A stretch of 64,000 nt of DNA, taken from NCBI GenBank assembly GCA_014529385.2, contig CM043969.1:28788946-28852945 (forward strand), written 5' to 3'. Positions within the stretch are counted from its first letter, which is position 1. The number at the start of each line of letters is the position of its first letter. The DNA comes from Adiantum capillus-veneris. Taxonomy: Eukaryota > Streptophyta > Polypodiopsida > Polypodiales > Pteridaceae. The notes below the pieces were generated by a model that saw only the letters and a program-made list of their open reading frames with translations, made no database searches and was not told the DNA's origin. A program made the translations under genes and the position numbers. Of the stretch, positions 11,091-22,365 are shown one piece after another.

Positions 11091-11969
11091 TGAAAGTAAA
11101 TAAATAATAAGAAAGAAATCAACAAAAAGGATAGATAGTAGTCACACGCTGGTGACAAAGGGTGCTGCGGGTACTAGGGTACTGAAGGTACTGCTGAGGT
11201 ATTGCAGGGTACTGAGGGGTCCTATGTCAACGACGATGACGAGGACTGAGGGGTTCTATGTCGACGGCGATGATGACGACAACATGGTACTAAGGGAATT
11301 TGCAGGGTACTGCGGGTACTGAGGATCCTTATGTTGAGCTAGGCAAGAGCCTAGCCGAACACAAGGGGTATTAGATGTTGGGGTACTGTGTCGACGACGA
11401 CGATTACAACGAGGCTGTGGTGGCTGAATGCCGAAACTGCTAGCGATGTCGATGGCTCGAATCTGCAACCATGATGAGGCTAGGGGTTGAATGCTATCGC
11501 CGAGGACGACGGGCTGAAATCTGATGGCAATTAGAGGTTGAATCGATGGTCGTTCTGAGCTGAAAATGCTGGTCTTTTTGGGCTGAAAACGTTGAGGAAA
11601 GTCTGAGGAAACTGTCGGCGATCTGGCTGAAAAACGATAATGAGGCTGAGAGGACATGCGGTACATCTCTTCCTACTTCCTGTTCTTCTAGCGCTGCATA
11701 GGGCTGTCTTTATAGGTGGAAAAGGCTGGGTCGAGCAGGTTGGGAATAATTTCCACCATCTCATAAAAATGTTAGTCACTTATTAATTAAGTGTGCCTTT
11801 AAGAGGCGGTTCACATGTGGTAAATGCGTAAGTTGCAACTATGACCGGTCTGGACATGCACGTCCTGCTAGAGGCTCACAAAGGTGCTAGGCTAGGTTCT
11901 AAGGTAAGATTGATGCTAGACTGTCGTAGAAGCATGTTCACGTGGCGTAAGTGCAATGCACACGTGACA
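11091..11969 (-). repeat. 3' LTR of element D (low end truncated)
   Basis: The high end (- strand start) is TGTCACGTGTGCATTGCAC after a purine tract. The sequence holds GGGTACTG-type short repeats (11160-11400), GAC/GAT trinucleotide runs, and GCTGAAA words (11510-11650). The expected end TGTAATGTGCAG is not found, so this LTR has lost its last part. The small ORFs are not genes. Confidence 0.6.
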
Positions 11970-12158
11970 TCCCCCTGCTATAGGTGAAGCACAACTGTCG
12001 AACTTCTATCTTTGGATTCTTCCTGTACTTCTGATGCTGAATGCTTCTGATGCTTGTGGATGCATAAACTGATGAAAACTCCTTCAAATGGGTGGATATT
12101 GTGGAGGTAGGTCTGTTGCGATGTAAACACGGACCACACAACTTATTAGCTAGCCTTA

Positions 12159-12467
12159 CTACTGTCGCAAAATGCCAGCCTTGGTGCCGACTCTGCCTTG
12201 CGACCAAGTACTACCACTCGAATAGTCCTGTCGTGAAAACAGTGCGGGTGAAGCTGAAAGGTAAGGGCACTGGGAGGTATTTCCAAGGGTTTCTTGTCGA
12301 CGGAAGTGGATGCACGCTATATGCGAATGCGAATGTGGAAGATGGTTAGGGAGATGGTCAGGGATCTTGTCTCCAACTCCTTCCATATCCGCATAAGAGG
12401 CAAGTAGATCGTGGTACTCAAGATCTGGGTGGTTGTGTTTCCGAGGTCGACCTTTCTTCAAAGACAT
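12159..12467 (-). CDS. Small ORF in element D, unknown
   Basis: A 102-codon frame begins MSLKKGRPRKHNHPDLEYHD. The GRPRK string resembles an AT-hook or a basic gag start, but there is no further recognisable domain. It lies between the primer site and polypurine tract, where gag would start. It may be a gag remnant or simply an open frame by chance. Confidence 0.25.
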   Translation of the reverse strand: MSLKKGRPRKHNHPDLEYHDLLASYADMEGVGDKIPDHLPNHLPHSHSHIACIHFRRQETLGNTSQCPYLSASPALFSRQDYSSGSTWSQGRVGTKAGILRQ

Positions 12468-12615
12468 GGCGATGAAGATAAGAGCTGGTAAGTCCGGGAT
12501 CGAGATTCGAAGATTCTTTTAGGGAAAAAAACCTGGGAGAGGTTCCCTCGGGTCTTTGTGTACTTGGGTACTTGGGGTTCTTCCCTTGAGTTCGCGAAGC
12601 CAAAGCATGCACAGA

Positions 12616-12628
12616 GCTTTGATACCAA
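12616..12628 (-). other. Primer-binding site of element D
   Basis: On the - strand TTGGTATCAAAGC follows the LTR end ATTACA directly. It matches the initiator methionine tRNA primer site (TGGTATCAGAGC) with one mismatch. Confidence 0.75.
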
Positions 12629-12773
12629 TGTAATGTGCAGTGGAAGTGAATGATGGTGTATGCTCAGGATGAGTGATCAGTGTGTGCTCAAGGTTCCTTT
12701 TACTGAAGGGGAGAGAGAGCCCCTCTGTACTTAATGAGAGATTGTGCAATGAACCAAAACAAGAGAGAATGGA

Positions 12774-12814
<41 letters not shown>

Positions 12815-13129
12815 AGATGGGGTCCCAAACCACCCTCCAAGGGCCACCCTCTCTATTGCTAGAGAGGTATTTGCTTTAGATTGCACAAAGTCTGGTACGA
12901 TGGTTCTAAATGTTGAGATGCTTGACGACGACGATGACGGTGCTTGCGGTAAATGCCTAAGTGCTAAAATGCGGTACTGTGCAAGAGAGGGTATGCAACT
13001 ATGACCGGCTTGGACATGTACGTCCTGCTAGCGGCTCACAAAGGTACCATGCTAGGTTCTAAGCTAAGATTGATGCTAGACTGTAGCAGAAGCATGTCCA
13101 TGTGGCGCAAGTGTAATGCGCACACGACA
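12629..13129 (-). repeat. 5' LTR of element D
   Basis: It runs on the - strand from TGTCGTGTGCGCATTAC (13129) to CCACTGCACATTACA (12629). It includes a (GA)n microsatellite at 12779-12813. The last 150 bases at the high end match 11820-11969 and 41040-41184. Confidence 0.75.
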
Positions 13130-14197
13130 CTTGCATAAATGGATTGTACAAGCGTTTTGACAGATGTTATGACACTACGGTGGGCATCGTGCATGATGAG
13201 CATGTAGGTCTAGGTTAGAGAAACGTTCGGTCCAGTCGGTTTGTCAAATGGTTCACCGAGAGCAGTGACTTGTCGCCCATGTGCAGTCATTTGCGCATTT
13301 TTCTCAACTTGACCTAAGTTTCTCGACCTGGCCGAAACTCATATAAAAGGATTAGCTAGGCCAGCGTTTTTAGTCATTAAGAGCTAGCGCCAGCAAGAGC
13401 CCAACGTTTTCTGTAGTTCAGCCCTAGCGTTTTGCATCTGCTCCGAGCCTAGCGTTTTTGGCCTCAATCCTCGTGAGCAAGTCCCGGACAACATCTCAGC
13501 CCAACGTTTTCAGATTTCAGCCCTTTTCCTCGCAAGAAACAATCTAGGTCTGCAAATGCTAGCCCATATGCAGCCATTGAGCTTCAGCAGCACATCAAGC
13601 CCCTCTCCCGACCATTACCTCGTTGCATCGAGTGCTCACATCGCTGTCCATCATCAGCTGCGTTTTTGGCCGTGTTTCTCGCGACGGCTTGGCGGCGTTT
13701 TGCGTGCCGGATCTATGTCTTTGCAGCCAACTTGCAGCACTTCATTTCTCTCACACCGGGAGCGCATGCCCCAAATCCACCCCTTGGTGGCCATCTGCAA
13801 TCCCAATCCAAAGGTGCATCAAATCAGCCCCAGAGGTGCTTCATCTTGAAGAGTTACCAGGGCAACATTCCCCATTCAAGTCAATAAAGTATGCACTTGA
13901 GGTATTGCATGTGTGTACATTCCGTTTACACAATCAAAAGCAAATACCACATCGGCAATGGTGTGGGGGGTCCTTGAGAGGGTTGGTTGGGACCCCATTG
14001 GGTGTCATTCTCCTCCTCTCTCTCCCTCTACACATTGCTACTGCTCTCTCTCATTTCCTCTCTTCAAAGTTCAGGGAAAAGTAAAAGGAACGATTATTCA
14101 AGCTAAAAGGAATCACTAACGCAAGGAAAGGAAGTAAAGAATTTGTGGAAGTGTAAAGCCTAGATCTTTTCACCATTTCAATTCCGCTGCACCTGAC
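13130..14197 (+). repeat. LTR-like fragment on the + strand with TATA box
   Basis: This is the only LTR of the ACGCT-word group seen on the + strand. It has ATATAAAAGG at 13341-13350, then repeated words AGCGTTTT and CAGCCCTAGCGTTTT (13360-13520). It ends TTCCGCTGCACCTGACA at 14197, the same end as the T/G LTRs (CATTCCGCTGCACCTTACA). Its start is not clear, and no primer site follows. The ORFs at 13556-14084 are not supported as genes. Confidence 0.5.
13341..13350 (+). promoter_or_regulatory. TATA box of LTR fragment
   Basis: ATATAAAAGG lies upstream of the transcribed-side repeat words. It fits an LTR core promoter on the + strand. Confidence 0.45.
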
Positions 14198-14535
14198 ACT
14201 AAATATCTGAAGAGGTGACCCTATATAGGTTCAAAAAGGTTGGGTCGAGCAGAGTTATACAGGACAATTTTTTAATGATGTTGGCTGAAAAATCACTTAT
14301 ACATAAGTTTTTAAACTCATTAATAGAAGTGCTTCATATGCAGTTTACTGCTCAGGCCAGATACTAGTACTATGCTATAGGAACTCTCTTCAATGCCTAC
14401 GCCTAGTAGACATTGGCTGTGCTCATGTGCAATCAGAGGATAGGCAACTGTAACAGACTTGGACACTCCAAGTCAAGAATCTACCACGACAGCACCAAAT
14501 AACCACTTCAAAACAGTTCACAATTCACAATTTAT
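14198..14535 (-). repeat. U3-type LTR debris
   Basis: The string GGTTGGGTCGAGCAG near 14240 and the CACTTAT...AAGT block match 11730-11790 and 40915-40980, the promoter side of the element D LTR family. Neither end of an LTR is preserved. No gene is present. Confidence 0.45.
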
Positions 14536-14789
14536 TCGACACTGGCCCGGCGAAGTTCCGTGCCTAGAGATATTGGCCCCAAAGACTAGCGCCCCTTTCT
14601 GTATTTCTTTTTGTATTAATCTCAATTCAAAGTACAAGAGTGCGTGCACGCGCTCACACTCAGACTATGCGTCCTGATGCTCTGAGTTGTGAGAGGCCTG
14701 CTCACATATTTAAAGATACAAGGGTTGCTGAAAGCAGAGCCCCAAAAGCTGAAATCAAAAGCTTCAAGTAAAAGCTTTGAAAATAAAGC

Positions 14790-14839
<50 letters not shown>

Positions 14840-15146
14840 GCGTAGTATGTAATAAAGCAAGTCTCTCTCATGCAATGCGTAGCAAAAAGCACTGCCTAAA
14901 GGTTGTCCAAAAAGTTGAGCTGCCGCAATATGCGCCGCTTTTTGCGGGCGTCCGTACTGCTGCTACGTGGTAGGTTCTCCGCAAATTCTGGGACTGCTGT
15001 ACGGCCAGCCCTGTCAGCTTTTCCATTTCAGGGTTAGGGTTTTTGATTTAAGGGTTAGGATTTCTAGTGAATTAGGGTTTTTGATTTTAGGGTTAGGGTT
15101 TCAACAGAATTATGGTTTCGGATAGCCATGTCATCACTTTGTGACA
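14536..15146 (-). repeat. 3' LTR of element E (partial)
   Basis: Its - strand start TGTCACAAAGTGATGACATGG at 15146 follows a purine tract. It resembles the start of the element H LTR (TGTAACAAACTGCTGACATG at 26102). The stretch 14560-14610 matches the H LTR around 26585-26623. A TTTAAATATG TATA-like box lies near 14700. It holds a (CT)n run at 14795-14837 and telo-boxes at 15034-15101. The low end is missing. Confidence 0.65.
15034..15101 (-). promoter_or_regulatory. Three telo-boxes in the LTR of element E
   Basis: AAACCCTAA occurs perfectly three times on the - strand (15034-15042, 15072-15080, 15093-15101) within 68 bases near the LTR start, upstream of the TATA-like box. In plants this word binds telomere-repeat-binding factors and is found in promoters. 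Its use here is inference. Confidence 0.5.
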
Positions 15147-16302
15147 TACCCCCCTCTTGAAAGCATTGTAATCGCCCTCGATTACGCCTGCAAAACAGAC
15201 AAAGGCCATAAACCGTCTTAGCAGACATTGACTGTTAGTACCTACGTACTAGGAACACACATCTAGCATATGTACCAATCGACAGTCACACCACACGACA
15301 TCACAGGACATGACTTGACATCACAGGACATCACATGACATTCAACATTCATTCGGATCTTAGACCATGATTTATCAGCAATGTAGCTAGCAATCGCATC
15401 TAGATCGAGTCGGGACCTCATCGGTGTCCGATTGACTAACCCCTATTGCAACCATGTCTATTCGAGATCAATTAGACCAAAATGTTGCAGTCATTTCGTC
15501 TCAGTTCCTGCACTTAAAAACAAGTCAAGAACAAATCGGTTTCATATTCAGGAATTCCATTTCATAAAGTCATACAACAGGATATTGTCAGCTATCAGTA
15601 TCCCTGAAGCTCAAAGAGACATCAATGACTCTAGTACTCTAAAATCAAGGTATCTGTTGACAAAGGAGCGGAGTAACTCCCCTCTTGTGCATCCCACTAC
15701 ACCATATTTGCGGCCAAGATGAATTCTGGGTTGAGGAGTATCTGCTAGGTCCTCCTCCTCCATCCACTTCGCATCCAATGCAGGATAGTTCTTGAATTTA
15801 ACCAAGAACCGCCTTCTTACTTTACTCTTATTCTTTGTGTCCCTATGTGCCAAAATCTGTTCAGGAACAAGGATCTCTTCGTTTTCCTCCACTTCGGGTT
15901 GCTCATCGGGCTCCCCATCATCAGGCACATCACCTTTAAAAGGTTTCAAGAGACTCACATGAAATGCATTGTGAATCCTTCAAGTGTCAGGCAGTTTCAG
16001 TCGGAAGGAGACATCATTGATCTTTTCGGAGATCGGGAAAGGTCCGTAGTATCGCATACTAAGCCTTGGAAAAAGCCTCTCCTTTCCCTTCTTCTTTCTG
16101 AGGCGTGCCTTCTCAAAACGTAAGAGCACCATCCTCCTTTAATTTCAAATCGCGACGATGGCGATCCGCTGCCTTTTTCTGTCGTTCTTGAGATTTCTGC
16201 AAAGCCTCGCAGACCTTGGCAAAAGCCATGTCTAAGTCGCGCGTATACTCATCCGCTTCAAAAATCTTATCCTTTGTGCTTAGGAAGGGTGGAACCTTCG
16301 CA
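15147..16302 (-). pseudogene. pol: Element E: 3' end of chromovirus pol (integrase C-terminus and chromodomain)
   Basis: On the - strand, 16302-16113 encodes the integrase C-terminal region (FEADEYTRDLDMAFAKVCEA, DRHRRDLKLKEDG). A frameshift near 16120 and a stop before RIHNAFHVSLLKPF near 15980 follow. Then comes a chromodomain (FLVKFKNYPALDAKWMEEED) ending at 15611. The parts align with the end of element F pol in the same order. Noncoding sequence with ACATCACAGGACAT repeats (15290-15350) leads to the polypurine tract at 15147-15158. The gene is cut at 16302 by the LTR that starts array T. Its upstream part is not in the window. Confidence 0.82.
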
Positions 16303-17530
16303 TGTAAGGTGCAGCGGAATGAATGTTGAACTTTGCTCAAGATGAGTGCTCCGAATTGTGCTCAAGGATTCCTTTTACTTACGGAAGGGAGAGCCTTCCG
16401 TTCTTAATGAGAGAGTGCAATGGACACAAACAAAGTGAATGGACATTGTGAATGGAAGTGCATGAGACTGAGAGATAGAGAAGAGAATAGACACCGGAGA
16501 CGTTGTAAAACCCTCCTCCAAGGGCCCCACTCTCTATGGCGAGAGCGGTCTACTTATGATTGCACAAATCTCTACAATGCTTGGACTTGCCGACGATGTC
16601 GACGACGGTGAAGACGACGACGAGACGGGCTGAAATCTGAAAATGCTAATGGTTGAAATCTGCAAATCTTTATATGCTGAATTCTGACTCTATATCGGTG
16701 ACGATGCGACGACGACGCGCTGAAATCGCAAATGCTGAAATCTACGTTTCCCGGGCTGAAACTGTAAACTTCGCGAGATCTGACCGTGCGGCGAGGATCT
16801 GCTGCGGGAAGGTGAGATCTGCGAGGTTCGGGACTTCTTCTGCGGGTTCTAACTGCTGAAAACTGAAAACGCTGGTCTATGGGCTGATTCTGTCGCGAAG
16901 ATCTGCAAAAACGCTCAGGTGTCTTGCAGATGCAAAAACACTAGGGCTGTAAATGATCTTGCGGGGAAATCTGCTATCTGTTGAGGGAATTTGCTAACGC
17001 TGGGCTGATCTGCTGTTCTTGTGATCGCTGAGGCTGATCTGCCATGCAAACACGCCAAGGCTGTCCCGTGGATGCAAAATGCTAGCCTTGCTGCAATGTT
17101 GCAAAAACGCTAGGACATTCAATGCTGGTGGGGGTCTTGCTGAGAAGTTGCCTGTTGAACAAACTGTTCCTGCTGCCTCTTCTGCCAAAAAGTGCTAGCG
17201 CTAGGTTTCTATATATACAAACTTGGCAAAATTGCCCTACCTAGTTTCCAACAAAAGTCACTTAAAAATAATAAGTGAAAAATATCAAAAATAGAAAAAA
17301 TAGGTCTATGCACTGTAAAATGCTCCTGATGGGTTCTGATGAAAATTTGATGATCATGCTGTGTGCAACCAGAGGATATGCATCTAATCTAAGTGTCTGG
17401 ACATGCACGGTCTGCGAACACTCACAAAAGGGCCAGATCACTTCCTATTCTAGATTGACTTGACTGAACTGAACCCTGATCATGCTGTAGCTTGTCCACG
17501 GACACATAGGGTTGGATGTGTCACGTGACA
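16303..17530 (-). repeat. LTR 1 of array T (1228 bases)
   Basis: On the - strand it starts with the 12-base palindrome TGTCACGTGACA and ends CGCTGCACCTTACA at 16303. A TATA box (TATATATA, 17210-17217) lies on the - strand. The transcribed side has trinucleotide GAC/GAT runs and about a dozen GCTGAAA/ACGCTAGG words (16620-17110). A purine tract (AAGGAGGGGA, 17531-17540) precedes its start. Confidence 0.88.
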
Positions 17531-19204
17531 TCCCCTCCTTTTCAAAGTGAGGTACTGGTACCGAATTGTATGGGGTCGAGGGAGATCGCCAATAGCATCC
17601 GGAATCCTGGAAGGGACTCTTCGTCGGGCCACTCTGATGTGTGTGTCGTGCGATACTTGAACCTCATAAAGTTCTGCAATGCTTGCTTCTTTGGGCCGCG
17701 CTGAAAGCGACACAAAGTCTTTTGTGGCTCCTTCGATGCTTCAACTTCGTCTAGAGTCATGCTTCTTTCTTCTTCAAGAATCTCTGAGGCTGAAAATTCG
17801 AAGGAGCTTCAACTTCATCTAGAGTCATGCTTCTTTCTTCTTCAAGAATCTCAAAGATTGAAAATTCTTGAAACCACTTCCAACATACCTATTCCATGTA
17901 AAGTGATTGGAAAATTTTTTGTCTTCCTCAAAGACTGTGCATGCAATGTAGATGAACAAAGAGACAGAGTGCCAAACCGTTCACCACACACACGCAAACA
18001 ATGAGATCAAATCTTTTTTTTTTAATCTAAATCAATCAACTGTGGCAATTCACAATGGAAATGCCCATGCTTGGTGCTCATACTTTCATGTGCTCTTTCT
18101 ACAACTGTGTCATGCCAAGAAAGAGACATGGAATGTGACGTCCTTGAATGCATACTTTTCAGCTTTTCATGAATAATCCGCATACATTCGTTCTCATTCA
18201 TGAGTGAAACGTGCTTGCCGAACAATATGTCATGCCTAGGAAAAGGGATCACATAAAGACACTGACTAAAATACGGGAAACGATCACGAATGAAACACTC
18301 GTACAATGCGTGCTGACTAATCATGCGAACACATAATACTTCCTATGAGGGTTTTTTGGACCTAGGCTCGAGAGCCAAGATCGGTTCTTCGTGCTTGATC
18401 GAATCTTCCTGTGGGGGTTCTGTGGACATCGACTTGAAAGTCAAGATCGGTTCTTCGTGATTGATCGAATCTGCAATGAGGTTAGCTTCACTAGAAACAA
18501 TATCAACTAACACATCATCCTTGTGAACAATCACATCATCTTCATGCAAATCATCATGCTTGTGAGAAATCACATCTTGATCATCATGCAAATCATCATG
18601 CTTGTCATCATGCTTTGGAGAAGAAGAGAATGAGAGAGTCTCCTTTTCCCAAATCTCTTGCATCTGTGCCTGCACTTGAGAAAAGAATGGGAACAAGGTG
18701 GCTTTTTTTTCGTTGTGATCATGCTCTATGGCTGCCATTCTTTCTTCGTGTTCACGTTGTATTTCTACATTTCTTTCTGCGGCCTCCAACTGTGCTTGCT
18801 AGCGCTCACGCTCAAAGTCGGCCTTTCTTTCTGCTTTTCTTGCTTCTTGTTCTAACTTCCTGTCCATCATCATCTTGTCGAAAGCCTCCATAGGATCTAG
18901 TGCAATCTTTGGCGTAGATGGGGAAGGGGGAGTGTCAGAAAAACCTCGTGGTGGGGAAAATTCTTCGTCGCCTCTCTCATGCTCATCACCTCCAAGCGAA
19001 GTATTCATTCCGCTTCGAGTGATGACCATACACTATGATCTTGGGTTCTTAAGTTCACGAGGAACTTAGGTTCTTGTGGGTCTTGGGTTCTTGGGTTCTT
19101 GAGGGTCTTGAGTTCTTGAGGTTCTTCTTTCGCTTGCAATCTGTATTCGAGAAGGATCTTCTCTTCACCCGAGTTCTGCGGCCTTGCGCTCACACCAAGG
19201 TTGC
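17531..19204 (-). pseudogene. Array T unit 1: non-autonomous gag-N / His-Asp repeat / tail ORF, decayed
   Basis: One reading frame with several stop codons runs from MVITRSGMNTSLGGDEHERG (19029) to FQFGTSTSL-type end near 17542. The order is gag N-terminus, charged coiled coil (EREHEER-type), KHDD/LHDD repeats, SINHEEPIL-type 25-residue repeats and an unknown conserved segment (CVRMISQHALYECFI, HDILFGKHVSLMNE). A chromodomain-like tail (NFMRFKYRTTHTSEWPDEES) closes it. Stops lie near 18797, 18325 and 18021, and a 68-base tandem duplication lies at 17738-17873. There is no gag core, zinc knuckle, protease or pol. The 5' leader (19030-19204) has TTGGGTTCTTG repeats and continues after element G at 25087. 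Confidence 0.72.
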
Positions 19205-20362
19205 TGTAAGGTGCAGCGGAATGAATGTTGTATTTTCTCAAGATTAGTGATCTTTATTGCTCAAGGTTCCTTTTAGTTCTTAGGGAAGAAGAGAGCCTTC
19301 CGTCTTGTGCAGAGTGCTATGATCATGAACAAAGTGAGTGGATATTGTGCATGCAAGTGAATGAGACTGAGAGAAGGAGAGAGAAGAGATACGACACCCG
19401 AGAGTTTGTAAAACCCTCCTCCGAAGGCCCCACTCTCGTCGGCGAGAGTGGTCTACTTTGATTGCACAAAGGTGTGCAATGCGTATGCAATGGGACTATG
19501 CCGATGACGACGACGACGTGATGGCTGAAATCTGGGATCTTCTAATCGCTGAATTCGGGGTTGTCTTGGTGGCTGAAAATGACTGTTTTGGCTGCATTTT
19601 CTTGGGCTAAAGATGGGGGAACGTTTGCAACCTATCTGGGGCTGATTTGCTACTTTGCTAAAGGCTGGATCCTGCGTTTTTGACTGCTGAATTGCTGATC
19701 CAAAAACACTGAGATAGCTGATCCAAAAATGCTGAGATGGCTGATGTTGCTGGCGTTTTTGGCTGATATCTCTACTGCTCTGCTGAGGTTGAAAAACGCT
19801 GGAACTGCAGGCTTTTCCAATGCTAAAAATGCTGAAATTGCTGATGTTGCATAGCGTTAGTAAATGCTGAAAACGATAAGGGCTGAGGGTGGTTGGTTGC
19901 GGGAATAACGCCAAGGATGGCCTAGGGTTGAAAACACTAGGGTGCTGAGAGGGGGGGTACTGGTGAGAAGTTGCCTGTTGAGCGGGAAGCTCCTGCTGCC
20001 TCTTCTGCCAGAAAGTGCTAACTTGGGTTTGCTAATATATTATCTTAGCAAAATTGCCCTATCTACTTTTGTTGGAAAGTCACTTAAAAATAACAAGTGA
20101 AAATAAACAAAAATAGGAAAATAGGCTAAATGCATTGGAAAATTCCCCTGACTGAATCTGATGGATTTTGTAGGAATGCTGATGATCATGCTGTGTGCAA
20201 CCGAAGGATATGCATCTATGCTAAGTGACTGGGCATGCACGGTCTACGAATGGACTCACAAAAGTGCCAGATCACTGCTAATCTAGACTGACTGGACTGA
20301 CTGAACCCTGCTGTGGTGTAGCTTGTCCACGGACACATAGGCTTGGGATGTGTCACGTGACA
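19205..20362 (-). repeat. 3' LTR of element G
   Basis: It runs on the - strand from TGTCACGTGACACATCCC (20362) to CGCTGCACCTTACA (19205), 1158 bases. A purine tract (GGAGGGGA) precedes it. It contains the same GCTGAAA/ACGCT word array (19520-19930) as 24240-24660 and differs from the 5' LTR by scattered changes. Confidence 0.9.
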
Positions 20363-20373
20363 TCCCCTCCTTT

Positions 20374-22362
20374 TCATAGTGAGGTACTGGTACCAAACTG
20401 TATGGCGTCGAGGGAGATCGCCAACAGCATCCGGAATCCTGGAAGAGACTCGTCGCTGGCCCACTCTGCTGTGTGGGTCGAGCGGTACTTGAACTTCAAA
20501 AAGGTCTGCAACACTTGCTTCTTTGGGCCGCGCCAAAAGCGACACAAAGTCTTCTGTGGCTCCTTCCTTGCTTCAACTTCGTCTAGAGATCTGCTTCTTT
20601 CGTCTTCAAGAATCTCCATGGCTGAAAATTCTTGAAACCATCTCCAACACAAAACCATGAACAAACCCATTCCATGTAAAGTGAAGGAAAAAAATCTTGT
20701 CTTCTCTAAAGACTGTGTATGCAATGTAGATGAACAAAGAGACGGAGTGACAACCCGTTCATCAAACACATGCAAACAATGAGGTCGAATCTTTTTTGTT
20801 TGATCGAAATCAATCAACTGTGGCAAATCACAATGGAAATGCTCATGCTTGGTGCTCATACTATCATGTGATCTTTCGGAAACTGTGTCATGCCAAGGAA
20901 GAGACATGGAATGTGACTTCCTGACATACAAACTTTTCAGCTTTTCATGAACAATCCGCATACATTCGTGCTCATCCATGAGAGAAACGTGCTCAACATG
21001 CAATATGTCATGCCCAGGAAAAGGGATCACATAACGATGCTGACTAAAATATAGGAAACCGTCACGAATGAAACACTCGAACAATGCGTGCATATTAATC
21101 ATGCGAACACATAATACTTCTTGTGAGGTTTCTTTGGACCAAGGCTCGAGAGCCAAGATCGCTTCTTCGGAATCGATCAAATCTTCTTGTGGGGGATCTG
21201 TGGACCTCGACTCGAAAGCCAAGATCGATTCTTGGTGATTGATCGAATCTACAACGAGGTTAGCTTCGCTAGAAAAAGCATCAACTAACACATCATCCTT
21301 GTGAACAATCACATCATCTTCATGCAACTTATCATGCTTGTGAGAAATCACATCTTGATCATGCAAATCATCATGCTTGTCATTGTCATCCAAATCATCA
21401 TGCAAATCATTATTCTTCAAATCATCATGCTTCTCATAATCATGCAAATCTTGTGTGTCATGCCGTGGAGAAAAAGAGACCGAGAGAATCTCCTTATCCC
21501 AAACCCTTTCAACCTTGTCCTGCATATTAGCAATGAGAGATGGAGAAGAAGCAATGTCCACTCCATGAAAGACAGTAGGAGAATCACTTTTGGCATTGAG
21601 AGTTAAAGTGTTAGCCTCAAAATCAATGAGAGCGTTAGTCTCACGAAACCATCGAATGCCCAAAATCATATCACATCCTGAGAGAGGAGAAACAACAAAT
21701 CTTCTAGTGAAGTCAGTTTGTTGAATTGCAAACAACACATCAAGGCATTCCTCTGTGATGAGAGCGTCCCTACCGGGACGAAAGCCAGAGACCTCGATAG
21801 GAGATCTCGGACTAACCTCGAGGCGGGCTCTCTCAACTAGAGAGGAACTGATCACATCATGCATACTACCTTGGTCAAACAATATGACAAAACGGTGCCC
21901 CGACGTACGACCATAACATTTAATGAGAGAATCATCAATGGGAGGGTCCTGAGAAACTTTGGGCACAATCGTGTTATCATTCGTTGCATTGACAGATGTA
22001 GTGGGTGCAATGGGTTCTTTAGATTCATTCAATTTAAGCTTAGGACATGTTCTTTTTATGTGACCCTTAATGTGACAATGAAAACAACGACCTTCCTTAG
22101 AATAAGTGCTTTGTTCTTCCGACGTGATGTATCCTCCTACAATTCCTTGTGCTACCTTTTCATCTGGAGTAAGCTTAGGTTTAGCAATTGTGTTAGCCTT
22201 ACCCTTAGATTCATTGGAAGAATTCTTTGATGAGATACTGTTGGAAGATTGGTTAGAAGAGTTATCATTCTTACCATTCTTACCGTTCTTACCGTTCTGA
22301 GAAGTCTGCGAGGTACTTGTGGAAGTCTTGTTCTCCTTAGGCTTTCCCTTGTTGTGCTTCAT
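20374..22362 (-). CDS. Element G zinc knuckle, protease, His/Asp repeats, unknown region and chromodomain-like tail
   Basis: A 662-codon open frame continues in frame from the gag part upstream after a stop near 22363. Residues 1-60 are Asn/Ser/Lys-rich. A zinc knuckle lies at 93-106 (CFHCHIKGHIKRTC). An aspartic protease follows with FDQGSMHDVISS (Asp163, D-Q-G) and SGCDMILGIRWF. Residues 300-350 are His/Asp repeats (KHDDL, LHDD, NDKHDDLHD). Two 25-residue repeats (SINHQESILAFESRS, DSEEAILALEPWS) follow, then about 200 residues with no family I recognise. The last 42 residues (FLKFKYRSTHTAEWASDESL, from 621) resemble the chromodomain pattern of E and F (FLVKFKNY...AKWMEEEDL). The unknown region is conserved in T units, so it is not random sequence. 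Confidence 0.78.
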   Translation of the reverse strand: MKHNKGKPKENKTSTSTSQTSQNGKNGKNGKNDNSSNQSSNSISSKNSSNESKGKANTIAKPKLTPDEKVAQGIVGGYITSEEQSTYSKEGRCFHCHIKGHIKRTCPKLKLNESKEPIAPTTSVNATNDNTIVPKVSQDPPIDDSLIKCYGRTSGHRFVILFDQGSMHDVISSSLVERARLEVSPRSPIEVSGFRPGRDALITEECLDVLFAIQQTDFTRRFVVSPLSGCDMILGIRWFRETNALIDFEANTLTLNAKSDSPTVFHGVDIASSPSLIANMQDKVERVWDKEILSVSFSPRHDTQDLHDYEKHDDLKNNDLHDDLDDNDKHDDLHDQDVISHKHDKLHEDDVIVHKDDVLVDAFSSEANLVVDSINHQESILAFESRSTDPPQEDLIDSEEAILALEPWSKETSQEVLCVRMINMHALFECFIRDGFLYFSQHRYVIPFPGHDILHVEHVSLMDEHECMRIVHEKLKSLYVRKSHSMSLPWHDTVSERSHDSMSTKHEHFHCDLPQLIDFDQTKKIRPHCLHVFDERVVTPSLCSSTLHTQSLEKTRFFSFTLHGMGLFMVLCWRWFQEFSAMEILEDERSRSLDEVEARKEPQKTLCRFWRGPKKQVLQTFLKFKYRSTHTAEWASDESLPGFRMLLAISLDAIQFGTSTSL

Positions 22363-22365
22363 CTC

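Larger units (their letters stand above)
11091..13129 (-). mobile_element. Element D: short non-autonomous LTR element
   Basis: On the - strand the order is 5' LTR (13129-12629), primer site (12628-12616), 659-base internal region, polypurine tract (about 11978-11970) and 3' LTR (11969 to about 11091, low end truncated). There is no gag core, protease or pol. The two LTRs share their last 150 bases closely but differ in length. The 5' LTR lacks about 300 bases of GCTGAAA-rich sequence present in the 3' LTR. The LTR family recurs at 40380-41184. Confidence 0.65.

Noticed and set aside
12779-12813. Possible CRISPR-like or satellite array at (GA)n and (CT)n runs
   Set aside because: These are simple dinucleotide microsatellites inside LTRs. 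No spaced palindromic repeats exist in the window.
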